NCBI RefSeq assembly: GCF_017744095.1
Contig: NZ_JAGHQX010000003.1
Coordinates: 124,001 to 188,000 of the forward strand
Direction: 5' to 3'
Origin: Shimia sp. R10_1
GTDB lineage: Bacteria; Pseudomonadota; Alphaproteobacteria; Rhodobacterales; Rhodobacteraceae
Length of the DNA: 64,000 nucleotides
The notes under the pieces were generated by a model that worked only from the letters and a program-made list of their open reading frames with translations, searched no databases and was not told where the DNA came from. Shown here in pieces: positions 26,802-34,148 of the stretch (positions are counted from its first letter, which is position 1; each line of letters begins with the position of its first letter). The translations under genes were made by a program, and so were the position numbers.

Positions 26802-28460
26802 TCAGCTCGGATCGCGGAAGCGATTCACAATCGGGTAGCGCCGATCCAGCCAGAAGGCTTTCCGGCTCAACCGCGCACCGGGGGCGGACTGAAAGCGTTT
26901 GTACTCGCTGATGTAAACCAGATGTTCCACACGCTTGACCGTCTCCCGATCATAGCCCGCGGCCACACACTCCGCGACGGATTTGTCCTCATCCACCAGC
27001 ATATAAAGGATCGCATCCAGCACATCATACGGCGGCAGGCTGTCCTCATCTTTCTGATCCGGGCGCAGCTCCGCTGAGGGCGGCTTGTCGATGATTGCAG
27101 GCGGGATCACCTCGCCTTCCGACCCCATCATCCAGTCTCGATGCACGTCGTTGCGCCAGCGCGAGGTTTCAAACACCCGCGTTTTATACATGTCTTTGAT
27201 CGGGTTATAGCCGCCCGCCATATCGCCATAAATCGTGGCATAACCCACCGCGACCTCAGACTTGTTGCCCGTGGTCAAAAGCATCTCGCCAAACTTGTTG
27301 GACATGGCCATCAACAACAGCCCGCGCAGGCGGCTCTGGATGTTCTCTTCAGCAAGCCCGGTCTCCAGCCCTTCAAACAGCGGCGCCAGCGTGTTGGTGA
27401 TCGCGTCCCGCCCTTCCACAATAGGCACATAGTCATAGCGCACGCCGAGCCGTTCCGCGATGTCTTTGGCGTCATCCAGCGAACCCTGCGACGTGTACTC
27501 ACTTGGCAGCATCACACAGCGCACATTCTCCGCGCCCAGCGCATCCACCGCAATCGTCGCCACAAGCGCACTGTCAATGCCACCAGACAAGCCCAGCAGA
27601 ACCTTGGAAAATCCACTCTTGCCCATGTAGTCACGCAGGGCCTCAACACAGACGCGATAATCCTGCTCCTCGCCCGCAGGCAGCACCGCTTTAGGGCCAT
27701 CTTTGCAGCGCCAACCCGCGCTTGTACGCTCAAAATCCACATGCGCCACAACTTCGTCAAACACCGGCAGCTGCACCGCAAGCTGCCCACCCGGGTTCAA
27801 CACAAAGGAGCCGCCATCAAACACCTGATCGTCCTGCCCGCCAACCATGTTGAGATAGACCAGCGGCAGCCCCGTCTCGATCACCCGCGCCACCATATGG
27901 CTCATCCGGCGATCAAACTTGTCGCGGTAGTAAGGTGAGCCATTGGGCACCACCAAAAACTCCGCCCCGGTCTCCTCCAGAGTTTCCGGCACATCGGCAA
28001 ACCAAGCGTCCTCACACACAGGCGAACCCACCCGGACCCCGTTCACATTGTAAGGCCCACCCATAGGGCCATGGTCGAACAGACGCTCTTCATCAAACAC
28101 GGTGTAATTCGGCAGGTTGTGCTTGCGCTGAATATGGGCAATTTTGCCGCCACGTAGGATGAAATAGGCGTTATAAAGCGCTTCACCTTCTTTCAGCGGG
28201 CCACCCACAGCCACAACCGGCCCATCCGCACAATCTTTGGCAAGCTGCTCGATCTCGGCCAAGGCCGACGCCTGTAACGCAGGCTTCAGGATCAGATCCT
28301 GCGCGTTATAGCCCACAATGAACATTTCAGGAAAAGCCACCATATCGGCACCCGCCGCTTTCGCCTCCTGCCAAACCGCACGCACCTTGTCCGCATTACC
28401 GGACAAATCCCCCATGACCGGATTGGCCTGTGCCAACGTCAAACGGAAAGTATCGGTCAT
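26802..28460 (-). CDS. nadE: Glutamine-dependent NAD+ synthetase
   Basis: NadE makes NAD+ from nicotinate adenine dinucleotide, ATP and glutamine. The 552-residue protein is a fusion of an N-terminal nitrilase-type glutaminase (FPEMF with catalytic Glu, RKHNLPNYTVFDE with Lys, SPVCEDAWF with Cys) and a C-terminal synthetase (GLSGGIDSALVATIAVDALG ATP loop). I chose the ATG at 28460, seven bases after GGAG; upstream codons continue the frame but run against the MORN gene's 5' region. The glutaminase means that free ammonia is not needed. Confidence 0.95.
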   Translation of the reverse strand: MTDTFRLTLAQANPVMGDLSGNADKVRAVWQEAKAAGADMVAFPEMFIVGYNAQDLILKPALQASALAEIEQLAKDCADGPVVAVGGPLKEGEALYNAYFILRGGKIAHIQRKHNLPNYTVFDEERLFDHGPMGGPYNVNGVRVGSPVCEDAWFADVPETLEETGAEFLVVPNGSPYYRDKFDRRMSHMVARVIETGLPLVYLNMVGGQDDQVFDGGSFVLNPGGQLAVQLPVFDEVVAHVDFERTSAGWRCKDGPKAVLPAGEEQDYRVCVEALRDYMGKSGFSKVLLGLSGGIDSALVATIAVDALGAENVRCVMLPSEYTSQGSLDDAKDIAERLGVRYDYVPIVEGRDAITNTLAPLFEGLETGLAEENIQSRLRGLLLMAMSNKFGEMLLTTGNKSEVAVGYATIYGDMAGGYNPIKDMYKTRVFETSRWRNDVHRDWMMGSEGEVIPPAIIDKPPSAELRPDQKDEDSLPPYDVLDAILYMLVDEDKSVAECVAAGYDRETVKRVEHLVYISEYKRFQSAPGARLSRKAFWLDRRYPIVNRFRDPS

Positions 28461-28681
28461 TGGTGGTCTCCTATACCGCAGCTCTTGGCAGAGATGTAGC
28501 AGACACAGCGCCAAGGAAAAGCGCAAAGCACCGCAATTTATCGGCCTTCTCCGCGCATTTGCACGCCTCGCCTGTTTCTGATGCGCAAAACAGTTTGCCC
28601 CGCCGACGCCCATGTCCTAAAATCTGGTTAAAGCGTCTCGCACAAACGAGCGCCACCATGGGGAAATTCGAGGCCAAAATT

Positions 28682-30076
28682 ATGCGCGGAACTCAGGCAC
28701 TTACTTTAGCCATCCTGCTCGCCGGGGCACCTGCCTTTGCACAGGACAGCCAGGTTCTGACCAAACAATACGATGACGGAGGCGTCTACGAAGGCACCTT
28801 CAAAGGGGGCTTACAGCATGGCACCGGCAGCTATCGCTTGCCCAATGGCTATGAATATGAAGGCGAGTGGAGCGAAGGGGAAATTCGCGGGCAAGGCATC
28901 GCCCGGTTCCCCAATGGCTCGGTCTATGAAGGCGCCTTTGAAAAAGGCAAACCACACGGTATCGGCAAAATCACCTTCACCGACGGTGGCACCTACGAGG
29001 GCGAGTGGGCAGATGGCAAAATCACCGGCACCGGTGTCGCAAGCTATGCCAATGGCGTGCGCTACGAAGGCGAATTCCAGAATGCCAATCACCACGGCAA
29101 AGGGGTGATGATCAGCCCAGAGGGCTACCGCTATGAAGGCGACTGGCTCAATGGCATCAAAGAGGGACTTGGCAAAATCACCTACAATGATGGCACCATT
29201 TACGATGGTGAAATCAAGGCGGGCGAACGCGCCGGCCAAGGCCGCCTCACCATGCCCGGCGGGCTGATCTATCAGGGCACATGGGTTGCAGGTCAGATCG
29301 AAGGCGATGGCACTTTGACCCAACCCAATGGCGACGTCTACGTCGGCCAGCTCGTGGGTGGCCAGCGCCAGGGCAAAGGCACTGTGACCTACGCCAATGG
29401 CGACACCTATGAGGGCGATTTCGCATCCGACCAGCGCCATGGTCAGGGCACGTTCAAAGGCACCGATGGCTACATCTACACAGGCGCCTGGCAAGAGGGC
29501 CGCATAGCGGGCAACGGTCAAGTCACCTACCCCGATGGATCCGTCTATGTCGGACAGTTTCAGGATGACCTTGCCAACGGTCAGGGCAAAATCACCTATA
29601 CGGATGGCTCAACCTACGAGGGCGATTGGCGCGCGGGTGTGATTGATGGCACCGGCAAAGCCACCTATGCCAACGGCCTTGTATATGAGGGCGAATTCCG
29701 AAGCGCACGCAACCATGGGCGCGGGGTTATGACCTATGCCGATGGCTACCGCTATGAGGGCGAATGGCGCAATGGTCAGCGTCATGGCACTGGCACCGCC
29801 ACCTATGCCGACGGCACTGTCTACACAGGTGAATTTGCCAATGGCCAGCGCGAAGGCAGCGGTGAGATCGTCATGCCTGATGGTTTCAAATACGCCGGTG
29901 AATGGCAGGCTGGCGAAATCAACGGCATCGGTGTGGCCACCTACGCCAATGGCGACATCTACGAAGGCACGTTCAAAGCTGGCAAACGTCAGGGCGAAGG
30001 CACCATGCGCTACGCCTCCGGCGAAGAGCGCAGCGGCAACTGGAACAACGGGTCTCTGCCAGAAAACGACGGCTAA
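28682..30076 (+). CDS. Secreted MORN-repeat protein
   Basis: After a signal peptide (RGTQALTLAILLAGAPAFA, residues 2-20) almost the whole 464-residue protein is about 18 MORN repeats of 23 residues, of the type YEGEWxxGxxxGxGxxxxxxGxx, plus a degraded last copy (RSGNWNNG). MORN sheets form elongated beta structures that often bind phospholipid or act as scaffolds; function here is unknown and secretion is an inference. The ATG at 28682 has GAGG eight bases upstream; one at 28658 is an alternative. The DNA is also repetitive, with a 69-base period. A terminator follows. Confidence 0.85.
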   Translation: MRGTQALTLAILLAGAPAFAQDSQVLTKQYDDGGVYEGTFKGGLQHGTGSYRLPNGYEYEGEWSEGEIRGQGIARFPNGSVYEGAFEKGKPHGIGKITFTDGGTYEGEWADGKITGTGVASYANGVRYEGEFQNANHHGKGVMISPEGYRYEGDWLNGIKEGLGKITYNDGTIYDGEIKAGERAGQGRLTMPGGLIYQGTWVAGQIEGDGTLTQPNGDVYVGQLVGGQRQGKGTVTYANGDTYEGDFASDQRHGQGTFKGTDGYIYTGAWQEGRIAGNGQVTYPDGSVYVGQFQDDLANGQGKITYTDGSTYEGDWRAGVIDGTGKATYANGLVYEGEFRSARNHGRGVMTYADGYRYEGEWRNGQRHGTGTATYADGTVYTGEFANGQREGSGEIVMPDGFKYAGEWQAGEINGIGVATYANGDIYEGTFKAGKRQGEGTMRYASGEERSGNWNNGSLPENDG

Positions 30077-30100
30077 TTTGTTTTGTAAGCCCTGTCAGAA

Positions 30101-30126
30101 AGCCGCGCTCTTGGCGCGGCTTTTTT
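30101..30126 (+). terminator. Terminator after the MORN gene
   Basis: AGCCGCGC and GCGCGGCT pair around a four-base loop and are followed by TTTTTT (30121-30126). Confidence 0.88.
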
Positions 30127-30147
30127 ATGGTCACATTGCTCAGCAAA

Positions 30148-30807
30148 TCACCAAGGCACCGGCACACCTGCATAATCATAGAAACCGCCGCTTTCTGCAG
30201 GTGTCAGCTCCTCCAAAACACCAAGCAACCTCTCGGCGGCCTTCTCGGCACTGTGCTTTTTGTGGGCCGGATAGTTTGCGGTAAAAGCAGTCTCCACCGT
30301 CCCCGGATGCAGTGCCACACAGATCGACTGGTTGTGGCTGCGTGCCAGCTCAATCGCCCCAGTATGGATCACTTGATTGAGCGCGGCCTTGGACGCGCGG
30401 TAGGAATACCAGCCCCCTGCCCGATTGTCGCCAATGGAGCCAACCCGCGCTGAAAGTGCCGCAAACACACCCCGCTCTTTGCGCGGCAAAAGCTTGGCGG
30501 CATGCCGCAACACCAGCGCTGGCCCAATCGTGTTCACCGCAAACTGCGCCGCCATCTCTTCCGCAGAAACCTCTCGCAGAGATTTTTCCGGCCCTTCTTG
30601 CGTCACGACCAATGCCCCGCTGGCCACAAAGATGAGGTCAAATGGCCCCTCGAGCGCCGCCAGTGTCGCTTCGACTGAAACAGGATCGGTGATGTCAAAC
30701 CCATCTCTGCTGCGCGAAAGCCCTGTCACTGCAACCCCACGCGCGCCCAGCGCAGTTGCAACCGCTGCCCCAATGCCGCCACTGTCCCCAATCACCAAAG
30801 CGCGCAT
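30148..30807 (-). CDS. Short-chain dehydrogenase/reductase
   Basis: The 219-residue SDR has the Rossmann glycine loop GDSGGIGAAVA near the N-terminus, NTIGPALVL, an active-site Ser at ALSARVGSIGDN and the YSYRASK motif with catalytic Tyr and Lys. It resembles CsgA/SnoaL-linked C-factor-like SDRs, but the substrate is unknown. AGGGAGGTG is an excellent ribosome binding site five bases before the ATG. It is transcribed away from leuA. Confidence 0.85.
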   Translation of the reverse strand: MRALVIGDSGGIGAAVATALGARGVAVTGLSRSRDGFDITDPVSVEATLAALEGPFDLIFVASGALVVTQEGPEKSLREVSAEEMAAQFAVNTIGPALVLRHAAKLLPRKERGVFAALSARVGSIGDNRAGGWYSYRASKAALNQVIHTGAIELARSHNQSICVALHPGTVETAFTANYPAHKKHSAEKAAERLLGVLEELTPAESGGFYDYAGVPVPW

Positions 30808-30984
30808 GATTCACCTCCCTATTTTTAAAGTCATACGCGCCACCACGCGCCTTGGCTCCATTTAGATCAAAACAATCGGCATGACTCAGCACTGCTGCAA
30901 AGCCGCAAAACCCGATGCACGTCACACAAAACCAAACACACAAAACGCACCCACTTTTGGTCTTTTCATTTGCCAACACCCATG

Positions 30985-30990
30985 TATAAC
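30985..30990 (+). promoter_or_regulatory. -10 element of the leuA leader transcript
   Basis: TATAAC matches the -10 consensus in five of six bases. A TTTTCA at 30963-30968 with a 16-base gap is a weak -35. The start site would fall at about 30996-30999, at or next to the leader-peptide ATG. Confidence 0.45.
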
Positions 30991-30998
30991 TCTGCGTC

Positions 30999-31085
30999 AT
31001 GACACGTTTGGCCCATATCGCATCATCCGCACGCCTTCCGGCGCCGTTTGCGCGTGGCCTCGACCTACTCCTAGTCCGCCTCTGA
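30999..31085 (+). CDS. leuL: leuA leader peptide (28 residues)
   Basis: An ATG-to-TGA frame encodes 28 residues ending LDLLLVRL, with five leucines in the last eight codons, two of them the uncommon CTA. This is the design of a ribosome-sensing leader that responds to charged tRNA-Leu, and it lies 249 bases before leuA. No Shine-Dalgarno precedes it; the predicted start site is at the ATG, so it may be leaderless. The stop codon is inside a 9-base inverted repeat (31079-31087 with 31108-31116). I see no terminator with a T run before leuA, so the switching mechanism is not clear. Confidence 0.72.
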   Translation: MTRLAHIASSARLPAPFARGLDLLLVRL

Positions 31086-31116
31086 GCGTGACCCTGTCGG
31101 CGCGCGTGCTCAGAGG
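31079..31116 (+). promoter_or_regulatory. Attenuator-type inverted repeat after leader peptide
   Basis: CCTCTGAGC (31079-31087) and GCTCAGAGG (31108-31116) are perfect complements with a 20-base loop. The left arm holds the last Leu codon and the stop of the leader peptide, so a ribosome stalled on Leu codons would change its folding. The AGGAG of the right arm could also pair with CTCCT in the Leu codon run. Confidence 0.55.
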
Positions 31117-31187
31117 AGAACAGTCCGCGCTGAAAGTCTGAACCGCCCCAAGGCAACCCGACACTGACAGGTCTCTAGGAACTCTCC

Positions 31188-31319
31188 ATGCTCGACGTCA
31201 AAGCATCAAAACACCGGATCGCGTTTTCAAAAACGCGCCAGTCCGACGCCGGCATCGCCTCAGGCAACCACAATTTTGCAGACAGCACCCCAGTCGCCGT
31301 CTGCCAACCGCATATCTAA
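31188..31319 (+). CDS. Possible 43-residue upstream ORF
   Basis: An ATG preceded by AGGA at seven bases opens a 43-codon frame that ends 15 bases before leuA. The product (starting MLDVKASKHRIAF) matches nothing I recognise. It contains a palindrome (31220-31237, CGCGTTTT/AAAACGCG). It may be a second leader, a translational coupler or chance. Confidence 0.25.
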   Translation: MLDVKASKHRIAFSKTRQSDAGIASGNHNFADSTPVAVCQPHI

Positions 31320-31334
31320 ACAGGAACAATACCC

Positions 31335-32900
31335 ATGTCTGACAACCGCGTTGTTATTTTTGACACCACCCTGCGCGACGGCGAGCAAAGCCCGGGCGCG
31401 ACCATGACCCACGACGAAAAGCTCGAAATCGCAGAAATGCTCGATGACATGGGCGTCGACATCATCGAAGCTGGTTTCCCGATCGCATCTGAGGGGGATT
31501 TTGCCGCTGTGTCCGAAATCGCCACACGTGCCAAAAACTCCCGTATCTGCGGTCTGGCCCGCGCCAATATCGCAGACATCGATCGCTGCTGGGAGGCGGT
31601 GAAACACGCAGAGAAAAACCGCATCCATACGTTTATCGGCACCTCCCCTCTGCACCGCGCCATTCCCAACCTCACCATGGATGAGATGGCCGACAAAATT
31701 CACGAAACGGTCAGCCACGCCCGCAACCTCTGTGAAAACGTGCAGTGGTCCCCAATGGACGCCACCCGCACCGAGTGGGATTACCTCTGCCGCGTGATCG
31801 AAATCGCGATCAAAGCTGGCGCAACCACAATCAACATCCCAGACACCGTGGGCTACACCGCCCCAATGGAAAGCGCGGATCTGATCAAAAAGCTGATCGA
31901 AACCGTGCCCGGTGCAGATGATGTGATCTTTGCCACCCACTGCCACAACGACCTTGGCATGGCGACAGCCAACTCGCTGGCCGCCGTGGCCGGTGGCGCG
32001 CGCCAGATCGAATGCACCATCAACGGTCTGGGCGAGCGCGCGGGCAACACGGCGCTCGAAGAAGTTGTGATGGCACTCAAAGTGCGCAACGACATCATGC
32101 CTTGGACCACCGGCATCGACACAACTAAACTGATGAACATCTCCCGCCGCGTGGCCACCGTGTCCGGCTTCCCGGTGCAGTTCAACAAGGCCATCGTCGG
32201 CAAAAACGCCTTCGCGCATGAAAGCGGCATCCACCAGGATGGCATGCTGAAGAACAAAGAGACCTTTGAAATCATGCGCCCGGAGGATGTGGGACTCTCC
32301 GGCACCTCCCTGCCACTCGGCAAACACTCCGGCCGCGCCGCACTGCGTGACAAGCTGGAACAGCTCGGCTTTGAAGTCGGTGACAACCAGCTCAAAGACA
32401 TCTTTGTGCGTTTCAAAGAGCTGGCCGACCGCAAGAAAGAGGTGTTTGACGATGACATCGTCGCCCTTGTGCGCGCAGGCAGCGGTGAGGACGAAGATGA
32501 CCGCCTGCAACTCGTGTCCATGAAAGTGGTCTGCGGCACAGGTGGCCCGGCGGAGGCGACCGTGGAGATGGAAGTCGACGGCGAAGATGTAACCGCCACC
32601 TCTGAAGGCGACGGCCCGGTCGATGCAACATTCAAAGCGATCCGCGAAATCCACCCAAATACCGCCCGCCTGCAACTCTATCAGGTGAGCGCCGTGACCG
32701 AAGGCACCGATGCGCAGGCCACTGTCTCCGTACGTCTTGAAGAAGATGGCGTGATCGCCACGGGTCAGTCCGCCAACACCGACACTGTGGTGGCCTCCGC
32801 CAAAGCCTACATCCACGCGCTCAACCGTCTTCTGGTGCGCCGTGACAAAGTAGGAGAAGGTGTGGATACGAAAGAAGTGTCTTACAAAGACCTCGCCTAA
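31335..32900 (+). CDS. leuA: 2-isopropylmalate synthase
   Basis: LeuA condenses 2-oxoisovalerate with acetyl-CoA, the first committed step of leucine synthesis. The 521-residue protein has the DRE-TIM motif FDTTLRDGEQSPG, the metal-binding HCHNDLGMATAN and GLGERAGNTALEEV, the flexible HESGIHQDGML region, and a C-terminal LeuA dimer regulatory domain (about 390-510) for leucine feedback. Homocitrate or citramalate synthase are ruled unlikely by the leucine leader and the length. AGGAA lies eight bases before the ATG. Confidence 0.96.
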   Translation: MSDNRVVIFDTTLRDGEQSPGATMTHDEKLEIAEMLDDMGVDIIEAGFPIASEGDFAAVSEIATRAKNSRICGLARANIADIDRCWEAVKHAEKNRIHTFIGTSPLHRAIPNLTMDEMADKIHETVSHARNLCENVQWSPMDATRTEWDYLCRVIEIAIKAGATTINIPDTVGYTAPMESADLIKKLIETVPGADDVIFATHCHNDLGMATANSLAAVAGGARQIECTINGLGERAGNTALEEVVMALKVRNDIMPWTTGIDTTKLMNISRRVATVSGFPVQFNKAIVGKNAFAHESGIHQDGMLKNKETFEIMRPEDVGLSGTSLPLGKHSGRAALRDKLEQLGFEVGDNQLKDIFVRFKELADRKKEVFDDDIVALVRAGSGEDEDDRLQLVSMKVVCGTGGPAEATVEMEVDGEDVTATSEGDGPVDATFKAIREIHPNTARLQLYQVSAVTEGTDAQATVSVRLEEDGVIATGQSANTDTVVASAKAYIHALNRLLVRRDKVGEGVDTKEVSYKDLA

Positions 32901-32921
32901 GCCTCAGCCAGAAGCGAGAGC

Positions 32922-32947
32922 AGAGCCGCCTTCGGGCGGCTCTTTTT
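32922..32947 (+). terminator. Terminator of leuA
   Basis: AGAGCCGCC (32922-32930) and GGCGGCTCT (32935-32943) form a nine-pair stem with a TTCG loop, followed by TTTTG. It starts 21 bases after the leuA stop. Confidence 0.92.
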
Positions 32948-32949
32948 GT

Positions 32950-33663
32950 TCAGCCGATCACCATGTTGCCAGCCATGCCAAGCGCAAATCCGGCAACGGC
33001 ACCTAAGGCTGGTGCATAAGCCCCAGTCTCATGCGCTTCTGGCGCGACATCCTGAAAAATCAGGTACAGAATGCCTCCCGCGGCAAACATCATGATCGCA
33101 CCAAGCGTCTCTGGCTGATCGGAGAGCAATAGCAAGCCGAGGCCCGCGCAAATTGGCCCAAGCGCAGCCAGAAACAAAAACGCCAACATGACCTGAGTTG
33201 CAGAGAGTTTTCCCCGGGTCCAAATCTCTCGAAAGGCGGCGAAACCTTCTGGCAAGTTCTGCAGAAACATCATTGCAGCCAACAGTTTGGCTGTCGCAGC
33301 TTCTGTGACCAACAGCGCACCCAGCGCCATAGCTTCTGGCAAAAAGTCCAACATCATTGCCAAAACAAGCGCCCCGCTGCCCCCAGCACGCGCCAGCGCA
33401 GCATCCACCAAGGCAAAGCAGACACCGCCTCCCAGCAGTAACCCGACGGCAAGCCCAACCGGCAGAACTTCTGCGCCCTCCGGCACAAGCACAAGCGCAA
33501 TCGCCGACAGCAAAGCGCCGCCGCCAAATGCCGTGACGGCTTTTACAAAACGTGCCTCAACAACGGTGTTGGAAATGTGTTCGAAACGGGCCAAAAGCCC
33601 GCCAAGTGGAATTGCCAGCCCTGCGAAGAGTGACAACAATAAAGCATAATGAATCGCAACCAT
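32950..33663 (-). CDS. ZIP-family divalent metal transporter
   Basis: The 237-residue protein has about eight membrane helices and the ZIP signature in helices 4 and 5: DFLPEAMALG and QNLPEGFAAF. ZIP proteins bring Zn2+ or Fe2+ into the cytoplasm. In this one the first metal-binding His is replaced by Asp, as in many bacterial family members, so its metal is uncertain. It lies 98 bases downstream of cueR on the same strand and could be read from the copA-cueR transcript, but no copper link is known. Confidence 0.85.
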   Translation of the reverse strand: MVAIHYALLLSLFAGLAIPLGGLLARFEHISNTVVEARFVKAVTAFGGGALLSAIALVLVPEGAEVLPVGLAVGLLLGGGVCFALVDAALARAGGSGALVLAMMLDFLPEAMALGALLVTEAATAKLLAAMMFLQNLPEGFAAFREIWTRGKLSATQVMLAFLFLAALGPICAGLGLLLLSDQPETLGAIMMFAAGGILYLIFQDVAPEAHETGAYAPALGAVAGFALGMAGNMVIG

Positions 33664-33761
33664 AGGTGGAAACTACCTTGCAATCGGCGAGGTGAAAACC
33701 GCAATCTGGTCAAACTCTCAAGCAATCGCAGCATGTTACGGCCAAGCCGCCAAGCGAACGC

Positions 33762-34148
33762 TCACCCTTTTCCAAGATCTTCCAATATCGGGCAATCCGG
33801 CCGCGCATCGCCAGCGCAGCTCGCAACCAAATGACTAAGCGTCGCTCGCATGGCCTGCAAATCCGCGATTTTTGCATCAATATCCGCAAGGTTGCGCTCA
33901 GCAACCCGCTTCACATCGGCACTGGCCCGCCCCTGATCCTCATATAGCGCCAGGAGCGTCCGACAGTCTTCAATAGAAAAACCAAGTCCCCGCGCACGGC
34001 CCAAGAATGTCAGTTTATGCAGGTCCGTCTCCGCAAAGCTGCGATAGCCATTCTCTCCCCGCGCGGGTGTCACAAAGCCAATATCCTCGTAATAGCGGAT
34101 CGTCTTCGCTGGCAGACCGGATCGTTTTGCCACCTCACCAATATTCAT
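33762..34148 (-). CDS. cueR: Cu(I)-responsive MerR-family regulator
   Basis: CueR activates copper export genes by untwisting a promoter with an over-long spacer. The 128-residue protein has the MerR N-terminal DNA-binding domain (MNIGEVAKRSGLPAKTIRYY), a long dimerisation helix and the copper-binding Cys111 and Cys119 in CAGDARPDCPIL, like E. coli CueR. The start overlaps the copA stop by four bases (ATGA), so copA and cueR are one operon and the activator is co-expressed with its target. Confidence 0.93.
   Translation of the reverse strand: MNIGEVAKRSGLPAKTIRYYEDIGFVTPARGENGYRSFAETDLHKLTFLGRARGLGFSIEDCRTLLALYEDQGRASADVKRVAERNLADIDAKIADLQAMRATLSHLVASCAGDARPDCPILEDLGKG

Noticed and set aside
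28811-29521. Long minus-strand reading frame (236 codons) opposite the MORN gene
   Set aside because: It is the mirror image of the MORN repeats, has repetitive Ala/Val/Gly composition and no ribosome binding site.
31260-32816. 518-codon minus-strand frame opposite leuA
   Set aside because: leuA on the plus strand has all its motifs, and the antisense product is low-complexity His/Gly/Val-rich.
33661-33680. Possible metal-regulator operator at the ZIP start (GGT-N7-ACC)
   Set aside because: The half sites are only three bases and overlap the start codon, too weak to list.
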